This document shows positions 63,055 to 64,000 of a stretch of DNA of 64,000 nt, in pieces (the stretch's first letter is position 1; each line of letters begins with the position of its first letter). The translations under genes were made by a program, and so were the position numbers. The notes under the pieces were generated by a model. That model saw nothing but the letters and a program-made list of their open reading frames with translations, was not told where the DNA came from and searched no databases. Source of the DNA: an uncultured Alphaproteobacteria bacterium. Its GTDB lineage: Bacteria > Pseudomonadota > Alphaproteobacteria > Micavibrionales > UBA1664. The stretch lies in the NCBI GenBank assembly GCA_943789475.1, contig CALSUG010000003.1:62001-126000 (forward strand). Reading direction: 5' to 3'.

Positions 63055-63564
63055 TTAAGGCGCCTCAACCTCATCATTACGTTTTTTTATGACCACGCCT
63101 TCACTTTTCAATCTTTCCAGCTCTTCCTTTGGATCAATCGGTGCTCCCTTGTTTTTATCATCACCAGAGAGAAATAATAATTTTTCCGCTGTTGTTCGCG
63201 TATCAATTGGTTCTTCGGAATCCACGACATCGCGAATGTTTGAATTATCTCCACTCACACCAATTTTTCCTAAAAAGCCATCAATTTTACTGTTTTGTTC
63301 ATTCGCAACACCAGTATCTTTGTTGATATCCTCAACACCAAAAACCGTTTGGCGCGCATCATCACGCGTTGAAATCTCCATTGGACGTGATGTACCAGGG
63401 CGCGGCGGGCGCAATGTATAATCAGGTGGAACAGATAACGGTGCACGCGTAATCACAGAAAACTCATCCGGGGCGACCTTTGCAAGCCCCAAATCTTCTT
63501 TTACATCTTGTGAACAAGCCGCCAATCCAGCTCCCATCAATCCAATCAATACTATTTTTTTCAT
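63055..63564 (-). CDS. DUF3035 lipoprotein
   Basis: A 169-residue lipoprotein with a lipobox LAAC (lipidated C17). After it come DLGLAKVAPDEFSVITRAPL and PPDYTLRPPRPG, a proline-rich conserved block of the DUF3035 family, found mainly in alphaproteobacteria and thought to be an outer-membrane lipoprotein. The charged C-terminus (PKEELERLKSEGVVIKKR) is variable. It lies 2 bases downstream of lspA, the peptidase that would remove its signal, and upstream of the M16 pair, an order seen across the class. Confidence 0.83.
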   Translation of the reverse strand: MKKIVLIGLMGAGLAACSQDVKEDLGLAKVAPDEFSVITRAPLSVPPDYTLRPPRPGTSRPMEISTRDDARQTVFGVEDINKDTGVANEQNSKIDGFLGKIGVSGDNSNIRDVVDSEEPIDTRTTAEKLLFLSGDDKNKGAPIDPKEELERLKSEGVVIKKRNDEVEAP

Positions 63565-63566
63565 TT

Positions 63567-64000
63567 TTATTTTTCGTCCTTTTTGTCCATGAAAAATCCA
63601 TGAACGAGTAATAATACAACACCTATACTAATCGCACTATCCGCAATGTTAAAGGCCGGCCAATGATATGTCCCCACATAAACATCAAAAAAATCAGCCA
63701 CAGCACCAAATCTAAAACGATCAATCACATTTCCAATGGCACCACCAATAATCATCCCCAACGATATTGCTTCTAACTTTGATGTCGATTTTATCAACCA
63801 TCGCATCATAATCATACAAATAATTCCTGCCAGAATAACAAGAGGCCATATGCCCATATTTTGTAACAACCCAAAACTAACCCCATGGTTCCAAACCATC
63901 GTCATATTGAAATTAGGTAACACAGGTACACTAATGAAGCCTAATTTCTCTGGTGCGCCCATAATCCATTCCAACAAACCAACAGATTCACCGGCATCAA
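63567..64000 (-). CDS. lspA: Lipoprotein signal peptidase (signal peptidase II), N-terminus beyond window
   Basis: LspA cuts signal peptides from prolipoproteins in the inner membrane. About 143 codons are visible and the frame is open to the edge, so the first helix is missing. The visible part has MVWNHGVSFGLLQ, GGAIGNVIDRFRFGAVADFF and FNIADSAISIG, with the two catalytic Asp in the GNVIDR and FNIADS motifs. The helices are as expected. Apparent starts inside the window are internal codons. The next gene downstream encodes a lipoprotein. Confidence 0.93.
   Translation of the reverse strand, partial: DAGESVGLLEWIMGAPEKLGFISVPVLPNFNMTMVWNHGVSFGLLQNMGIWPLVILAGIICMIMMRWLIKSTSKLEAISLGMIIGGAIGNVIDRFRFGAVADFFDVYVGTYHWPAFNIADSAISIGVVLLLVHGFFMDKKDEK

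Noticed and set aside
1-64000. CRISPR array, insertion sequence, rRNA or tRNA genes
   Set aside because: No regularly spaced repeats, transposase motifs, terminal inverted repeats or structured RNA gene signatures were recognised on either strand.

Overview
The window reads as chromosomal DNA from an AT-rich, free-living, motile, aerobic alphaproteobacterium, probably an uncultured or little-studied lineage. Alphaproteobacterial markers are the short aa3-oxidase subunit IV, a one-piece cytochrome b/c1 gene next to petA, trmL and hemF, sdhE lying between mfd and recG, the lspA/DUF3035/M16/M16 block, recO beside parC, and crcB followed by an RluC-type synthase. No tRNA, rRNA, CRISPR array, insertion sequence or prophage was seen. 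Species is not assigned.

Layout. 0-6.9 kb: AI-2E-type permease (cut by the edge), DUF2066 protein, oxidase subunit IV overlapping a hybrid sensor kinase, a frameshifted M24 aminopeptidase, a Nudix enzyme and smpB. 7-13.5 kb: slt, a LuxR-type regulator, DUF1285, cca, hemF, an orphan gene, trmL. 13.5-16.4 kb: petA and the petB-petC fusion, closed by a terminator. 16.4-25.9 kb: motA-motB-ggt, an N-formylglutamate amidohydrolase lacking a normal start codon, parC, recO, a histidine phosphatase and a DUF882 protein. 26-34 kb: L,D-transpeptidase, PH-domain protein, pfkA, a DUF465 protein, a SemiSWEET, fumC, a small unknown gene and a two-domain AAA+ ATPase, nearly all broken by single-base insertions. 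34-47 kb: mfd, sdhE, recG, a two-lobed deaminase, an I78-type protein, sucB and sucA with an unrelated gene between them. 47-64 kb: an alpha/beta hydrolase, cysteine desulfurase and ferredoxin, a VIT-type transporter, rarA, Nudix, a dolichol-kinase-like membrane protein, crcB, a pseudouridine synthase, mutL, a pentapeptide-repeat protein, pgi, an active/inactive M16 peptidase pair, a DUF3035 lipoprotein and lspA (cut by the edge).

The genes serve central carbon flow (pgi, pfkA, fumC, sucAB, sdhE), respiration (bc1 complex, oxidase subunit IV), DNA repair and replication (mfd, recG, recO, rarA, mutL, parC), envelope upkeep (slt, L,D-transpeptidase, DUF882, lspA, M16 pair) and RNA maturation (cca, trmL, smpB, RluC-type enzyme).

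The strongest anomaly is between about 26.8 and 33.2 kb. Eight neighbouring genes can be read in full only if 32 extra bases are removed, and no missing base is required anywhere. Each corrected gene then has a length divisible by three, and fumC becomes 463 residues, close to the normal size of the enzyme. An insertion-only pattern across essential-type genes fits uncorrected long-read sequence better than biological decay. Other points of interest are start codons placed a few bases after -10 boxes (possible leaderless mRNAs), a perfect operator-like dyad on a near-consensus promoter at 34.1 kb, a hairpin over the sucA ribosome-binding region, a hairpin-rich untranslated stretch before a very strong terminator at 55.2 kb, and a deaminase whose second lobe has lost its metal ligands.
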